Shown here one piece after another: positions 11,077-22,525 of a stretch of 64,000 bases of DNA; positions within the stretch are counted from its first letter, which is position 1; each line of letters opens with the position of its first letter. The position numbers and the translations under genes were made by a program. This DNA is from Neostapfia colusana (Eukaryota > Streptophyta > Magnoliopsida > Poales > Poaceae): NCBI GenBank assembly GCA_030760725.1, contig JASWHV010000009.1:108573854-108637853 (forward strand), given 5' to 3'. Below the pieces are notes generated by a model that saw only the letters and a program-made list of their open reading frames with translations, made no database searches and was not told the DNA's origin.

Positions 11077-11330
11077 TGTAAGAATAGAAAGATATATTGC
11101 AAGAATAGAAGGATATATGTGAGTAGGAAAGATATATTGTAAAATAGAAAGAGTATATCAGATTACGATCTGATATCTTGGTTACCATCCTGCTAAGATA
11201 ATTTAGGGTAGGAAATAATTATTCAGAGTAGGAGATGATTGTAATATTCTTTCCATGTATCACTAATCTTCAACTATAAATAAACTTGCGGACCGAGACA
11301 AAGGGTTCAACGCTTTCCCACTCTTCAACA
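11077..11330 (+). repeat. C1 3' LTR, 254 bp
   Basis: Copy of 6443-6696 with two visible substitutions (cactaatc for caccaatc, gcggaccg for gcggcccg). It is followed by GGCAC, the target-site copy at 11331-11335. Confidence 0.95.
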
Positions 11331-12830
11331 GGCACGACATAAAGGGAATATATCATGTGCCGACCGCAAGGTCACGACAACAAACCGTGACAGGATTACA
11401 GTAACATGACAGCCCCGCAAACTAGGGATGGAGCCCCTAGTATGTAGTCTGGAAACAACACTATGGAACAATTGCCTGTAGTGAGTGAGTAACTGGATAT
11501 ATTTCCAGACGAGCTACCCGGAATGCCCCCGGATAAGGATATCGAATGCCTAATTGACCTTTTACCTGGGGCAACAGCGATAGCCAAAAGACCGTATCGG
11601 ATGGCGGCCAACGAGCTAGTCGAGCTAAAGGAGCAGATCGGAGAGTTGCAAGAAAAAGGATTTATCCGACCTAGCTCTTCACCCTGGGGAGCTCCCGTAC
11701 TCTTTGTCAAGAAGAAGGATGATAGCTTAAGGATGTGTATCGACTACCGTTCCCTGAATCAGGTCACGATCAAGAACAAATACCATTTGCCACGGATCGA
11801 TGACTTGTTCGACCAACTAAAGGGAGCAAAGTACTTCTCAAAGATTGACCTGCGGTCAGGTTACTACCAGCTGAAGATTAGAAATGCAGGCATCATGAAG
11901 ACGGCCTTTGTAACTCGACACGAACAATAAAAGTTTACGGTGATGCCATTCGGATTGACTAACATGCCGGCTTACTTCATGAACCCAATGAATAAGATAT
12001 TCATGGAAGAGTTAGACAAGTTTGTCATTGTTTTCATAGATGACATACTGATCTACTCGAAAAGCCAGGCGGAGCATGTCGAGCATCTCAAAATAGTGTT
12101 GGGAAGGCTAAGGGCACACTAGCTGTACGCCAAATTCAGCAAGTGTGAATTTTGGTTGCAGCAGGTCGCGTTCCTCGGACACGTCATAAAGGCTGAGGGA
12201 GTGGCAGTGGATCCAGCTAAGGTTGAAACGGTCAGTGACTGTAAGCAGGCCACTAGCGTGACGGAAATACGCAGCTTCCTCGGACTAGCTGGGTACTACC
12301 GGAGGTTTATAGAAGGGTTCTCCAAAATTGCGAGACCTATGACCGAGTTGACAAAGAAGGATAAGAAGTTTGAATGGACTTCCGACTGTGAGAACAGTTT
12401 TAGAGAGCTAAAGAAAAAGGTTGACCGCAGCCCCAGCACTATTCTTGCCAGACATACGCAAATATTTTATAGTATATTGAGACACCTCCCGACAAGGACT
12501 CGGGTGTGAGCTGATGCAGGACAACCGAGTCGTCGCCTATGAATCTAGACAGCTGAAGGCCCATGAGAAGAACTACCCAACTCATGACCTGGAATTGGCA
12601 GTTGTGGTTCACGCACTAGGTCTGGAGACACTACCTGATCGGAAATAAGTGCCAGATCTTTACGGACCACAAGAGCCTGAAATACATATTCACCCGGTCA
12701 GAACTAAATCTGAGGTGGCGAAGATGGTTGGAGCTAATAAAGGACTACAACCTAGAAGTACAGTATCACTGTAGAAAGGCTAACATGGTAGTCGAAGCAT
12801 TAAGCCGGAAGGATCATTGTAACGTGTAAG
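11331..12830 (+). pseudogene. pol: Element A protease end, reverse transcriptase and RNase H, broken
   Basis: The frame resumes after C1 with the continuation of the protease. RT follows at 11523-12250: GFIRPSSSPWGAPVLFVKKK, MCIDYRSLNQVTIKNKYHLP, FSKIDLRSGYYQL, MPFGLTNMPAYF, and FIDDILIYSKS, the YVDD-type catalytic box. The connection region has SFLGLAGYYRRFIEGFSKIA. Stops at about 11928 and 12121 interrupt it. The RNase H part (12500-12830) is full of frame changes; only pieces such as VVAYESRQLKAHEKNYPTHDLELA remain readable. The 9-kb tandem duplication begins inside this gene at 12260. Confidence 0.85.
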
Positions 12831-13459
12831 AGCTATTACCCGCCAACAAAGCCTGGAAGCGGAGATGCGGAAGTTGAACCTACACCTAGCACCCAATGAG
12901 TATCTGGGTACCCTGTGCCTACAACCCAAGTTGGAGGACCGAATTCGGCAGGCCCAACGGGAGGGTTGAGAAATTCGTACACTAAAGGCTCAGACAGAGG
13001 TAGGCATGGCCCCTAGGTTTTGAGTGGGCGAACACGAAACCCTGTGGTATGAGAACCGGATATTTGTGCCGAAAGAGGGCGTGCTAAGGCAACTCATAAT
13101 GGATGAGGCGCACAACTCAGCGTACTCCATCCACCCGGGGACCACCAAGATGTACCAGAACCTAAAGCAAAAGTACTGGTGGGTGGCTATGAAAAAGAAA
13201 ATTGCAGAGTTCGTCTCCCATTGCGACGTCTACTGCTGAGTAAAGGCCGATCATCAGAGGCCAGCGGGGTTGGTACAATCACTAACTACCGGTGTGGAAA
13301 TGGGGTGAAATTGCTATGGATTTCATAACAGGGCTACCACGGACAAAAAGGGAAAATAACTCCGTTTGGGTCACAGTGGACCGTCTGACAAAGGTGGCCC
13401 ATTTTATACAGGTCAAGACAACCCACCGTGGAGATCAACTGGCACAACTATACATAGAC
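12831..13459 (+). pseudogene. pol: Element A integrase, N-terminal part, cut by element B
   Basis: The zinc-binding region reads MDEAHNSAYSIHPGTTKMYQ and FVSHCDVYC, the HHCC pattern, at about 13100-13236. The start of the catalytic core follows (AMDFITGLPRTKR, VTVDRLTKVAHFIQVKTT) up to LAQLYID at 13459. Stops at 12968, 13021 and 13239 break it. Element B begins at 13460; the same gene resumes at 32743 with the matching next motif. Confidence 0.85.
13455..13459. repeat. Target-site copy of element B, left (TAGAC)
   Basis: TAGAC here and TAGAC at 32738-32742 flank the whole element B complex. The integrase of A reads ...LYID before and D(H)I...LHGV after, as one continuous gene of the family would. 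Confidence 0.8.
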
Positions 13460-16400
13460 TATGGGGACCACCCCGTGGTTCACCCACTCCAGGATCGCAT
13501 AGGGTGGTGCCGTGCGATGCGGCACCCAACAGCACACACGAAAAGAATTTAAGAACAACATACAAACTTTTATTTGATATAAAACAGCGGATGTCTTTTA
13601 CAAAACTTAATTAACAGCGTAAGTATTATACATAGATGGCCTCTCATCCTAACTATGCAAAAGTGCAGCCGTCCAACCCGGGGACGCTACACACTAGCAG
13701 AAAGTAACCAGAGATCATGGCGGCATTCAGGGCTCCAGCTCGGCCGTGTACCCCGACGGGGGCATCGCCTCATCCTCGGAACCTTCCTCATAACTCTCAC
13801 CTGCACACAGCTCAAAATATTGCAACCGTGAGCACGATGGCTCAGCAAGGCTTAACCGACAACCCTAGGCATGGAACTCTACATGCAAGGATGTGTAAGA
13901 TAGGAAAAAGGACTTTGCAATAAAGACACGCCTACATGTTGATCCTTACTTTCAGTTTTATAGCAACAGTTTATTGAGCCTTAGGCAGCCCTCACATTGG
14001 AAGTCCACAATCAAACAAGAAACGCTTTCCTCCGATGTGGTGATGCCCAAAGTGGAATATTAACTGAATTAGCTCTATAACTACAGCATACAAGGTTTCA
14101 AGACATTAATAGTTCAATACAGCATATTCATTTGGCTTATTTCACTTCTTACTACGTCACAGCGCAGTGAACAAGCGGGTACTCAAATAACCGCGAGGGA
14201 CGGTGATTGCAATCAGGAGACACCCGGATAACACGTCACATACACTCATTTTCAGAAGCGTGATTCCACACCCCTTCCTACTCTGTTGTATGCAACAACC
14301 TTTCAAAGGCAACCCAAATGCCGAACCGGTCCATCCGTAACGGGCAGGAGGTCCCCGCGTGGAGCGTGACTGTGCCCACCGGCAGATTTACACCTTGCTA
14401 CCCTCAACCCACTCCTATAAAACGGTTGGGTAAGCCTCGACACTCAGGTTAACCAATTACATCGGTTTCCTGGTTCCCATATGCCAGTATGCATCCGGTA
14501 CTATTTGATACTTGTCCAGCAGGGCCGCACATGGCTTGGTCCTCAATCGACACCAACAGGGCTACACACGTGAGACCTCTGCTCACTGCATCCTATCCCC
14601 CCTGCTGGGTCTCAGTTTCATAACTTAAGCCATTTTCTACCTCTTCTCATCCTGTGTGATAAATACTATCTCGCGAGTAGCTTCCAACCACTCGACTTCT
14701 ACCGCGATCTTAAGAACGTTAGCACGGCACTCTCTATTCGTCGAGTTTGTAAACTACTCAACCCTTCATAGTATTTAAAAGGCTATGCAAGTGGGGTTTC
14801 AATCACCCTAACTCTAATGCAAGCATTTCACCCTAAACATAAGTAATACAAATAAAGAATTTGCAAAAGTACTTAAATGCAAACCGGGGCTTGCCTGGTT
14901 GCGAGTTAAATGGGAAGTAAGCTTCAGGTGGGAGGACATCCAAGGGCTCCGGCGCGTCCTCAACTTCGGTCACTAAATGAAATGTAGCAAACTATATGTA
15001 TAAGTATTTAAGGGATTATGAGAAGTAACTTCTATCCATAGCTACTGCTATTTAGGATCCTTAATTGGATTTGGGATTTTTACAGTGGAGACTAGACTCT
15101 CTAAGGATGATCTGAGCAAAATTTGGAGAAATGTTATTGCACATTGTAGTCTCCAAAATTCCCACAAGCACAAGGCTTCTCTGAATTTTGAGCCCAAATC
15201 AGAAGCTTTGACATGGCTAATAGTGGAAGATCTGATTAGGGTAAGTCTCCATGGATCTAACAAAATTTGTTTCACCATTTTTGGAGCTACCAACAGAGAG
15301 ATATGAATTTTTGAAGTTTGATAGGAGTTCTGAAAAGTTTCTGTTTAAATTTGAATTTTCAAATAAAGGCTGAAATTTGTAAGGAAATTCAGCCTAGCAA
15401 ATGAACTCCAATGAAGCTCAAATTTTTACTGGAGATCAGTAATATCATAAGGAACCTCCTAGCAAAATTTGAAGAAATTCCATAACAGGGATCTTCTGGA
15501 ATCAATTCCCAAAAATTTATTTTTGATGAATTTTGGAGAACTTTCCAGAGATCCTCAGATCAATTTCTTTGCATTTCTGCAAATTACTGACTGAGAGGAA
15601 TCCATCGAAATTTGTTTCACAAATTTTGGACATTCCTACTGAGAGTTATGGTCCTTTGAAGTTTGCACTAAATCTGGAAATTGAAGAAATGTTTAAATCC
15701 TGAGTGTGGGCCCCACCCGTCAGCTCCCTCTTCTACCTCGCGCCAAACAGAGGAACCCGCGGCGTTGCTCCGGCAAGGGTGGTGGGAAAGGCCTTCCCGG
15801 CTGTCTCCCGGCCCCATACTGGCCGCCCCCTGTTTTCAGGCACGCTGAACACCCTGGTGGGGTCGCCGGCGGCCGGATCTCCCCGGAAACCACCGCGCAC
15901 CGGCAACAGTGAGAACTCGAGCTCCGGCGAGGTTGTGCATGATGAATTCTCCACTAAACGATGGATTCTTGGGCCCTATAGCAGCAGTGGGAGGTGTAGA
16001 AGCTAGGCACGACAGCCAAGACCATCGGAGAGCCCTCCAAACCGATTGGCACCGTGCGCCCGAAGCGGTCCGAAGATGTCCCCGCGACAAGAACATGAAA
16101 TCCTCGCTGTACACCTAATTTGCTGACCTAGAATCAAGGGAGGAAGGGCGCTAGCTAGTCTAGAGCCTGTGTGCAAGATTTGAGCTACTCACAACACGAA
16201 TTGAAGCTGAATTTAGCAACTCTTTACCTCGGGGTCGAGTTGCGCTGCCCGGGGAAAAACTCAAAATTCTCCTTCTGTGATCAAAGGATAGGGCTGAGTT
16301 TTGGGCTTGAGCAGCTAGGGGCGAGGACACACAGAGGGGCTGGCTTGCTTTGGCATGATCTTGCTCGGTGTGAGCTGTCTATGGTGACCTCGCTCGGTTT

Positions 16401-17391
16401 TTCAGTGTTCACCCGAGAAACGCAGCAACTTTGCTGTTTCCCGGTGCAAACAAGCTCGGGACCGTGGGGAGGAGTGGCTAGCCGGCTAGATCACTGGTGG
16501 GCACAGTTCTTTGCTGTTGGGGGCTCGAGCAATCGAGCTCGGTGGCTGTGGATGATCGGGGAAGAAACGGCGGCGGTGTTCGGTGCGAAGAAACTGCTGA
16601 GGCGCAACACGAGCTGAGGGGGGGGGGAAGAGAAGTAGGGCTGGGGCACTCGGGCGGCTGCTCTGATCGCCCACGCGCGCGCCGACGTCGGGGGCAGCAA
16701 GAACCAGCTCGTTGGAGCTTCGGGCGTGGGTTTCATCCGAGCGCTGGCGTGCTGTGATCAACCGAGGTGAAAAACAGGTCGGTTAACTCTTCTTTGTGGC
16801 TGACAATTGGGTCCCACAACCTCCAATTTCTATCCAATTTCCCCTGATATTTCTCCCCCAGCTACTCAATAATTGCTATACTTCCACACCAAGTCATGGT
16901 TTAAATTTGCTGAATTCAAATAGTTTGAATTCTGGTGTGGGGTTTGAATTGGGTATGGTCATTTGAATTTGAATTGAAATTTGAATTATCCCTTTTTCAT
17001 TGTTCCAAAAGCATAGCAAACGAACACCAAAGTTTCTCATTTTTGGCATGGCTGCTAAGTCAAATGTGGAGAACACATTTGTGGAACCAAATTTGCAAAT
17101 TGAGGAAATCGGAATTTGAAACTGAATTTGAAATTCAGACTAGAGGGCTTCCTCTTTTAATCCTAAACAAATACTAAAACCCCTCCAAATGAGCTGAAAT
17201 TTGGAAGGTTGAATATTTGAAATATGAAGACCCAAGTTATGAATTTAGATCTCCATGTTGGGAAGTTTCTGGTAAGTCTAGACCCTCACTTTGAACATAC
17301 ACCGTTAGAATTTAAAGTTTTAGTTCCCCTCATTTTTCCTAAGTGTACATGAGCCGAATTTTTCTTGCTACCACTTTTTGGGAATTTTACA
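13460..17391 (-). repeat. Element B 3' LTR, copy 1 (about 3.9 kb)
   Basis: On the minus strand the LTR starts TGTAAAATTCCC at 17391, next to the polypurine tract. It ends ...GGTCCCCATA at 13460, next to the target copy. An ending of CATA in place of CACA suggests one mutation. Positions 15437-17391 match the truncated LTR at 30787-32737, with a few percent divergence by eye. A perfect 7-bp hairpin GGTGCCG/CGGCACC lies at 13506-13526 near its end. Open frames inside (for example 15704-16006 and 16171-16617) recur only as LTR copies and show no recognisable domain. Confidence 0.8.
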
Positions 17392-17404
17392 TCCCTCCCC
17401 CCTT
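17392..17404 (-). other. Element B polypurine tract, copy 1
   Basis: Minus strand AAGGGGGGAGGGA directly before TGTAAAATTCC of the 3' LTR. The same tract is at 26458-26470 in copy 2. Confidence 0.9.
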
Positions 17405-17454
17405 AAAAAGAATCTCGCCCCGAGATTCCAAAAGAATAGCAAAGTGGGGAAACT

Positions 17455-19140
17455 TTACCGGGTATATGATGATAGCAAGTCCGGATAATTGGTTCGCAGA
17501 TATTCCTCGCTTTCCCATGTCGCCTCATCAGCGGTATGGTTACTCCGCAAGACCTTGTAGAACCATAAGGTACGGTTTCTTGTGGCGCAAGTCTTTTCAT
17601 CGATAATCCAGATTGGATGCTCCGTGTGCATGAGGTCCGGTTGAAGATCTTCTATGTCTTGAGTGCGGATTTCAGCCGAGGGTTTGAGGCACTTCCTCAG
17701 CTGAGAGATATGGAAGACGTTGTGAATTCCTGCGAGCGACGCCGGTAAATCCAAGCGATAGGACACGGGTCCGCATTTTTCAATGACGGTGAACGGACTG
17801 ATGAATCGCGGCGCAAGTTTACCCTTCACTCCGAAACGATGAACTCCTTTCATCGGAGACACATGGACATAAACATGGTTCCTGATGTCGAAGTGGAGAT
17901 GGCTGCGTCTTTTATCCGCATAGCTCTTCTGACGAGATTGAGCAGCCTTGAGATTGGCTTGTATTACTCGCACTCGTTCTTCAACCTCATTCACTAGTTC
18001 AATATCGTAGATAACTCGCTCGCCGGACTCGCACCAGTTGAGGGGTGTGCGACATTTCCGGCCGTAGAGAGCTTCATACGGTGCCATCTTGATGCTAGCT
18101 TGATAGCCATTGTTGTAAGAAAACTCCGCCAACGGCAAATGATCGTCCCAATTCTTGCTGTGGTGGATGGCATAAGCGCGTAGCATGTCTTCAAGCACTT
18201 GATTCACCCGTTCAGTTTGATCATCCGTCTGCGGGTGATACGCGGAGCTTCAGATCAGTTTGGTCCACAACGACGCGTGCAGCTGTTCCCAGAACCGAGC
18301 GACAAACAGCGCACCACGATCTGAAATAATGGAGCGGGGAACACCGTGCAATCACAAGATCCTTGCGATATATAACTCCGCATATTGCTTAACCACATAA
18401 TTTGTATGTACGGGGATAAAATGAGCCGACTTGGTTATCGATCGACTATTACCCAAATCGAGTCATGCTTGTGAGACATGAGAGGTAAACCAACAATGAA
18501 ATCCATGCTGATATCCTCCCACTTCCACGCTGGAATGTTCAAAGGTTGCAGCTGTCCGGCTTTACGCATATGGTCGGCTTTCACCCGCCGACACATATCA
18601 CATTCGGAAACGTACTTTGCGATTTCTCTTTTCATCCATGTCCACCAAAACCTGGTTTTCAGATCCTGGTACATCTTGTTACTGCCCGGATGAATAGAAT
18701 ACTTGGGCAAATGAGCCTCGTCCAAGATTTTCTTCCGAAGCTTCATATCACGGGGTACCACTATACGGTCTTTAAACCATAGAGTGTCATGTTCATCCCT
18801 TCGGAAGCATTTCATTTCGACATTCTTTATTCTTCTCTGAATGTGCGACATTCCCACGTCTTTCTTTTGAGCTTCCATAATCTCCTCTCGTATCGCAGGG
18901 ACCAGAGCAAGATTAAACAATGCCCCATATGTAACCAAGTATAGACTCCGCTCCTCCTCTTCAGGTGGGGTGATGGACAGACTGTTGACATTGGATTTGC
19001 GGCTTAAGGCATCGGCAACCACGTTTGCCTTCCCGGTATGGTAGTGAATCTCGATCTCATAGCCTTTGATCAACTCTATCCATCTCCGTTGCCACATATT
19101 CAACTCCTTTTTAGTGAATATATACTTTAAACTCTTGTAA
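17455..19140 (-). pseudogene. pol: Element B RNase H remnant, integrase and chromodomain, copy 1
   Basis: Reading from 19140 leftwards: end of RNase H (RWIELIKGYEIEIHYHTGKA, VVADALSRKS), integrase HHCC region (DEAHLPKYSIHPGSNKMYQD, YVSECDMCRR), then the catalytic core (MDFIVGLP, IISDRGALFVARFW). A stop at about 18250 falls next to the SSAYHPQTDDQTERVNQ motif. Then come SYNNGYQASIKMAPYEALYG and a chromodomain-like tail (ATWESEEYLRTNYPDL). There is also a frame change near 18430 and a stop near 18350. Chromodomains direct integration to heterochromatin in this family. The start is joined directly to gag: protease and RT are missing. Confidence 0.85.
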
Positions 19141-19893
19141 AATCACGGCATTAACGAGGTCGTCGAAGGTGCTGCGATTACTTTGGGCGAGATGGACCTT
19201 CATTTTTGAATTCAGGCCCTGGAAGAATGCGTCGCGCTTGTCGTCTTCTGTTCTTACAAATCCTGGCGCATACTGCGCCAGCCGGTTGAATGACCTGGAG
19301 TACTCATGAGCACTCTTCTCGCCTTGCTTTAGCGCCAGGAACTTCTGGTGCTTCCTTTCCATAACACCGGGAGGTATGTGATTAGCGTGGAACGCCTCCC
19401 GGAACTCCGTCCATGTGACGGCATGGCCAGCCGGTAATGAGGCGATGTAGTTCGCCCACCATGTACCGGCTTCGCCTTGAAGCTGTTGCGCTGCGTACAG
19501 CGCCTTCTGGTGTTCGGTGCACTATAGCAGCCCGAACTTCGCCTCCAGAGTGCGGATAAAGCTGTCCGCCTCTAAAGGCTCTTCGGCCTCCGTGAAGACC
19601 GATGGATGGGTCGCCAGGAATTCTGAATAAGAACTTTGTTGGGGCTGGCGTTGCCCATTGTCTTGGCGTCCTCCTGGACGGGACGCATTCTGCTGAACTA
19701 GCATCCGCAGCAACTCGGTTTGCTCGTCGCGCGAGCCGAGCACTGCGGCGAGAACCTCCGCAAGGTTTCTTGGAAGTTCTGGCGGCGGAGGAGGTGGTTG
19801 CTGCTGCGTCGTGGTTTGCTCCGGAGGTGGAGACTCATCACCATGAACCTGACTCGGACCTCCCTTCTCTTGCGTTGAACGCGTACGCACCAT
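19141..19893 (-). pseudogene. gag: Element B gag, truncated, copy 1
   Basis: The start chosen is the ATG at 19893 (MVRTRSTQEKGGPSQVHG); an upstream ATG at 19938 adds 15 residues with no gag likeness. A Pro-rich segment is followed by the capsid core: EADSFIRTLEAKFGLL, a TAG stop near 19520, then GEAGTWWANYIASLPAG and FNRLAQYAPGFVRTEDDKR. The frame ends near DDLVNAVIL, where it meets the RNase H sequence. The zinc knuckle, protease and RT expected next are deleted. Confidence 0.8.
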
Positions 19894-21325
19894 TCTGCAT
19901 AACATTCTGCATTCATACCATTCAAATGACCAGCACATGCTGGTTTAGCTCATCCGGTCTATACAATAGTTGCGAGAATGGAATAAATAATGCGCATAAC
20001 AATCAAACATATGGATAAAGTATAAACTTTATACAACATATACATCTCTGGACCGTGTCACACGATCGAGTTCCAAAGTATTGAACTTTATGGATTAAAA
20101 AGTTCATTTCGACCATCGTGGGTCGCCACGGGATGTTAAGTGTGTTAGCATGCGTAATTCCTCGCTATTGTACTGGACCCAAACATGTACCCGCTCAAAA
20201 TGATATGTCAAATGCATAAACTTTTCTACTCCACTCGCTGTTTTACAACAGCCGCTGGATATCAAAAGGTGAAACTAAATGTTTTGGTTGAAAAACCTCA
20301 ACATGGTGTTCTGTCCAGTTTCTGGTCCAGCTCACCAGTCTGGATAATTCAACTTTTTTGACCACCTTGGAAGCAAAATCTGGACTAGAGTTCAATAACA
20401 AAGTTGTAGTAGACTCAAAAAGGAATCCAGATTGTATTTATTTGCCTCCATGGCCTTCCTAGTTCGTGAGTTATGACTTCTACAAGTTGACAGAATTTTC
20501 TCAGGAATTTTGGTAGCACCTCCTTTGCAAGTTGCTGTCTTGTTAGCAAAATTCCATCTATTTCTGCCCTCAATATAGGAAAACACTGAACTACAAAGTT
20601 GTAGTAGATTTCCTATACTTTTCAACGATTTCTTACTTGACCCGTAGAAATTCTTCTACAGGAAGTTGTGGTTGAATTACAGAAAATTCCAGAGAGCATT
20701 CTTAAACTGCCCTCTTTCTGGACAGTGCATTCTCATCTGAGATTTTCATCCATTTGGAGGGAGATTTTGTTCTGGAGCTCTACAGAACAGTTGTATAGAA
20801 CTTCAAAACCTTTCCAGAATGGTGTCCCACACCTCCATTGGTTCAACTAATCCTATGTTATGCCCTGTTTAAGTTCAGTAAAGTTTCTGCCAAAAACAGG
20901 GGAGGTTGTTCCTAAGTCTTTGAGATTGAATCTATACTCCCAATTGACTCTTAGTTCAATATGGGAGTTCAATAATCCCTAAATGGCATCCAAAACTTCA
21001 TTTTAACTCTTTTATTTAAAAATATCCTTTTATGCAGTCTCGGTACTATGTTTCCTCACCAAATAAAAATCCTAAGCCAGTATTCCGGCATATACGTGTC
21101 AAATGGTGGAACTAAAAACGTCACTCACAACGGTTTCTAAACGTCATGCACTAACGTGGTTAATGTACCTGCATAAGAACACACAATAATGGTGCACACA
21201 AAGGTTTTTGACATTTCAGGCAGTTCCATATCATAATAAAAACATACGGTCCGTATCATTGCCATACGGATCGTCATTGAGTCAGGCCACGTCTCAAGGT
21301 ACATGGTCGTGTTTTCACACCACAC
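19894..21325 (-). other. Element B leader region, copy 1
   Basis: A 1.4-kb non-coding stretch upstream of gag on the minus strand. I see no primer binding site. Several perfect short inverted repeats occur (20054-20064, 20075-20089, 20117-20130, 20237-20252, 20279-20304). A motif ACAAAGTTGTAGTAGA occurs twice (about 20397 and 20594). The last 20 bases form a perfect 7-bp hairpin that runs to the duplication junction (21306-21328). Confidence 0.6.
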
Positions 21326-22525
21326 GACGGAAATACGCAGCTTCCTCGGACTAGCTGGGTACTACCGGAGGTTTATAGAAGGGTTCTCCAAAATTGCGAG
21401 ACCTATGACCGAGTTGACAAAGAAGGATAAGAAGTTTGAATGGACTTCCGACTGTGAGAACAGTTTTAGAGAGCTAAAGAAAAAGGTTGACCGCAGCCCC
21501 AGCACTATTCTTGCCAGACATACACAAATATTTTATAGTATATTGAGACACCTCCCGACAAGGACTCGGGTGTGAGCTGATGCAGGACAACCGAGTCGTC
21601 GCCTATGAATCTAGACAGCTGAAGGCCCATGAGAAGAACTACCCAACTCATGACCTGGAATTGGCAGTTGTGGTTCACGCACTAGGTCTGGAGACACTAC
21701 CTGATCGGAAATAAGTGCCAGATCTTTACGGACCACAAGAGCCTGAAATACATATTCACCCGGTCAGAACTAAATCTGAGGTGGCGAAGATGGTTGGAGC
21801 TAATAAAGGACTACAACCTAGAAGTACAGTATCACTGTAGAAAGGCTAACATGGTAGTCGAAGCATTAAGCCGGAAGGATCATTGTAACGTGTAAGAGCT
21901 ATTACCCGCCAACAAAGCCTGGAAGCGGAGATGCGGAAGTTGAACCTACACCTAGCACCCAATGAGTATCTGGGTACCCTGTGCCTACAACCCAAGTTGG
22001 AGGACCGAATTCGGCAGGCCCAACGGGAGGGTTGAGAAATTCGTACACTAAAGGCTCAGACAGAGGTAGGCATGGCCCCTAGGTTTTGAGTGGGCGAACA
22101 CGAAACCCTGTGGTATGAGAACCGGATATTTGTGCCGAAAGAGGGCGTGCTAAGGCAACTCATAATGGATGAGGCGCACAACTCAGCGTACTCCATCCAC
22201 CCGGGGACCACCAAGATGTACCAGAACCTAAAGCAAAAGTACTGGTGGGTGGCTATGAAAAAGAAAATTGCAGAGTTCGTCTCCCATTGCGACGTCTACC
22301 GCTGAGTAAAGGCCGATCATCAGAGGCCAGCGGGGTTGGTACAATCACTAATTACCGGTGTGAAAATGGGGTGAAATTGCTATGGATTTCATAACAGGGC
22401 TACCACGGACAAAAAGGGAAAATAACTCCGTTTGGGTCACAGTGGACCGTCTGACAAAGGTGTCCCATTTTATACAGGTCAAGACAACCCACCGTGGAGA
22501 TCAACTGGCACAACTATACATAGAC
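21326..22525 (+). pseudogene. pol: Element A RT-end/RNase H/integrase fragment, duplicated
   Basis: Copy of 12260-13459. It starts in the middle of RT (TEIRSFLGLAGYYRRFIEGF) directly after the leader of element B, so it has no upstream half. It ends at the target copy TAGAC (22521-22525) before the duplicated LTR. All stops of copy 1 are shared, plus a few substitutions such as the cysteine in CDVYC changed to Arg at about 22300. Confidence 0.9.

Larger units (their letters stand above)
6443..11330 (+). mobile_element. Copia element C1, nearly complete, young
   Basis: A 4,888-bp element with 254-bp LTRs, primer site, gag, pol and polypurine tract in full order. The LTRs differ at two positions that I can see, so insertion is recent relative to the host element. 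The gene order PR-INT-RT-RNase H places it in Ty1/Copia. Only two clear coding lesions are seen: an in-frame stop between gag and pol, and one frameshift near the end of RNase H. It sits in the protease of Gypsy element A. Confidence 0.95.
12260..21325. repeat. 9,066-bp tandem duplication, copy 1
   Basis: Every landmark in this stretch recurs exactly 9,066 bases later, with no change of register from start to end. It spans the end of the RT of element A, its integrase piece, and element B from its 3' LTR through gag and leader. By eye I count about 18 substitutions (mostly transitions) and no indels against copy 2. The left end is marked by GACGGAAATAC (12260), which follows different bases here than in copy 2. 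Confidence 0.95.

Noticed and set aside
16171..16617. 148-codon frame, repeated at 25237-25683
   Set aside because: Inside the long LTR of element B. The frame is not kept in the diverged LTR at 30787-32737 and shows no domain.
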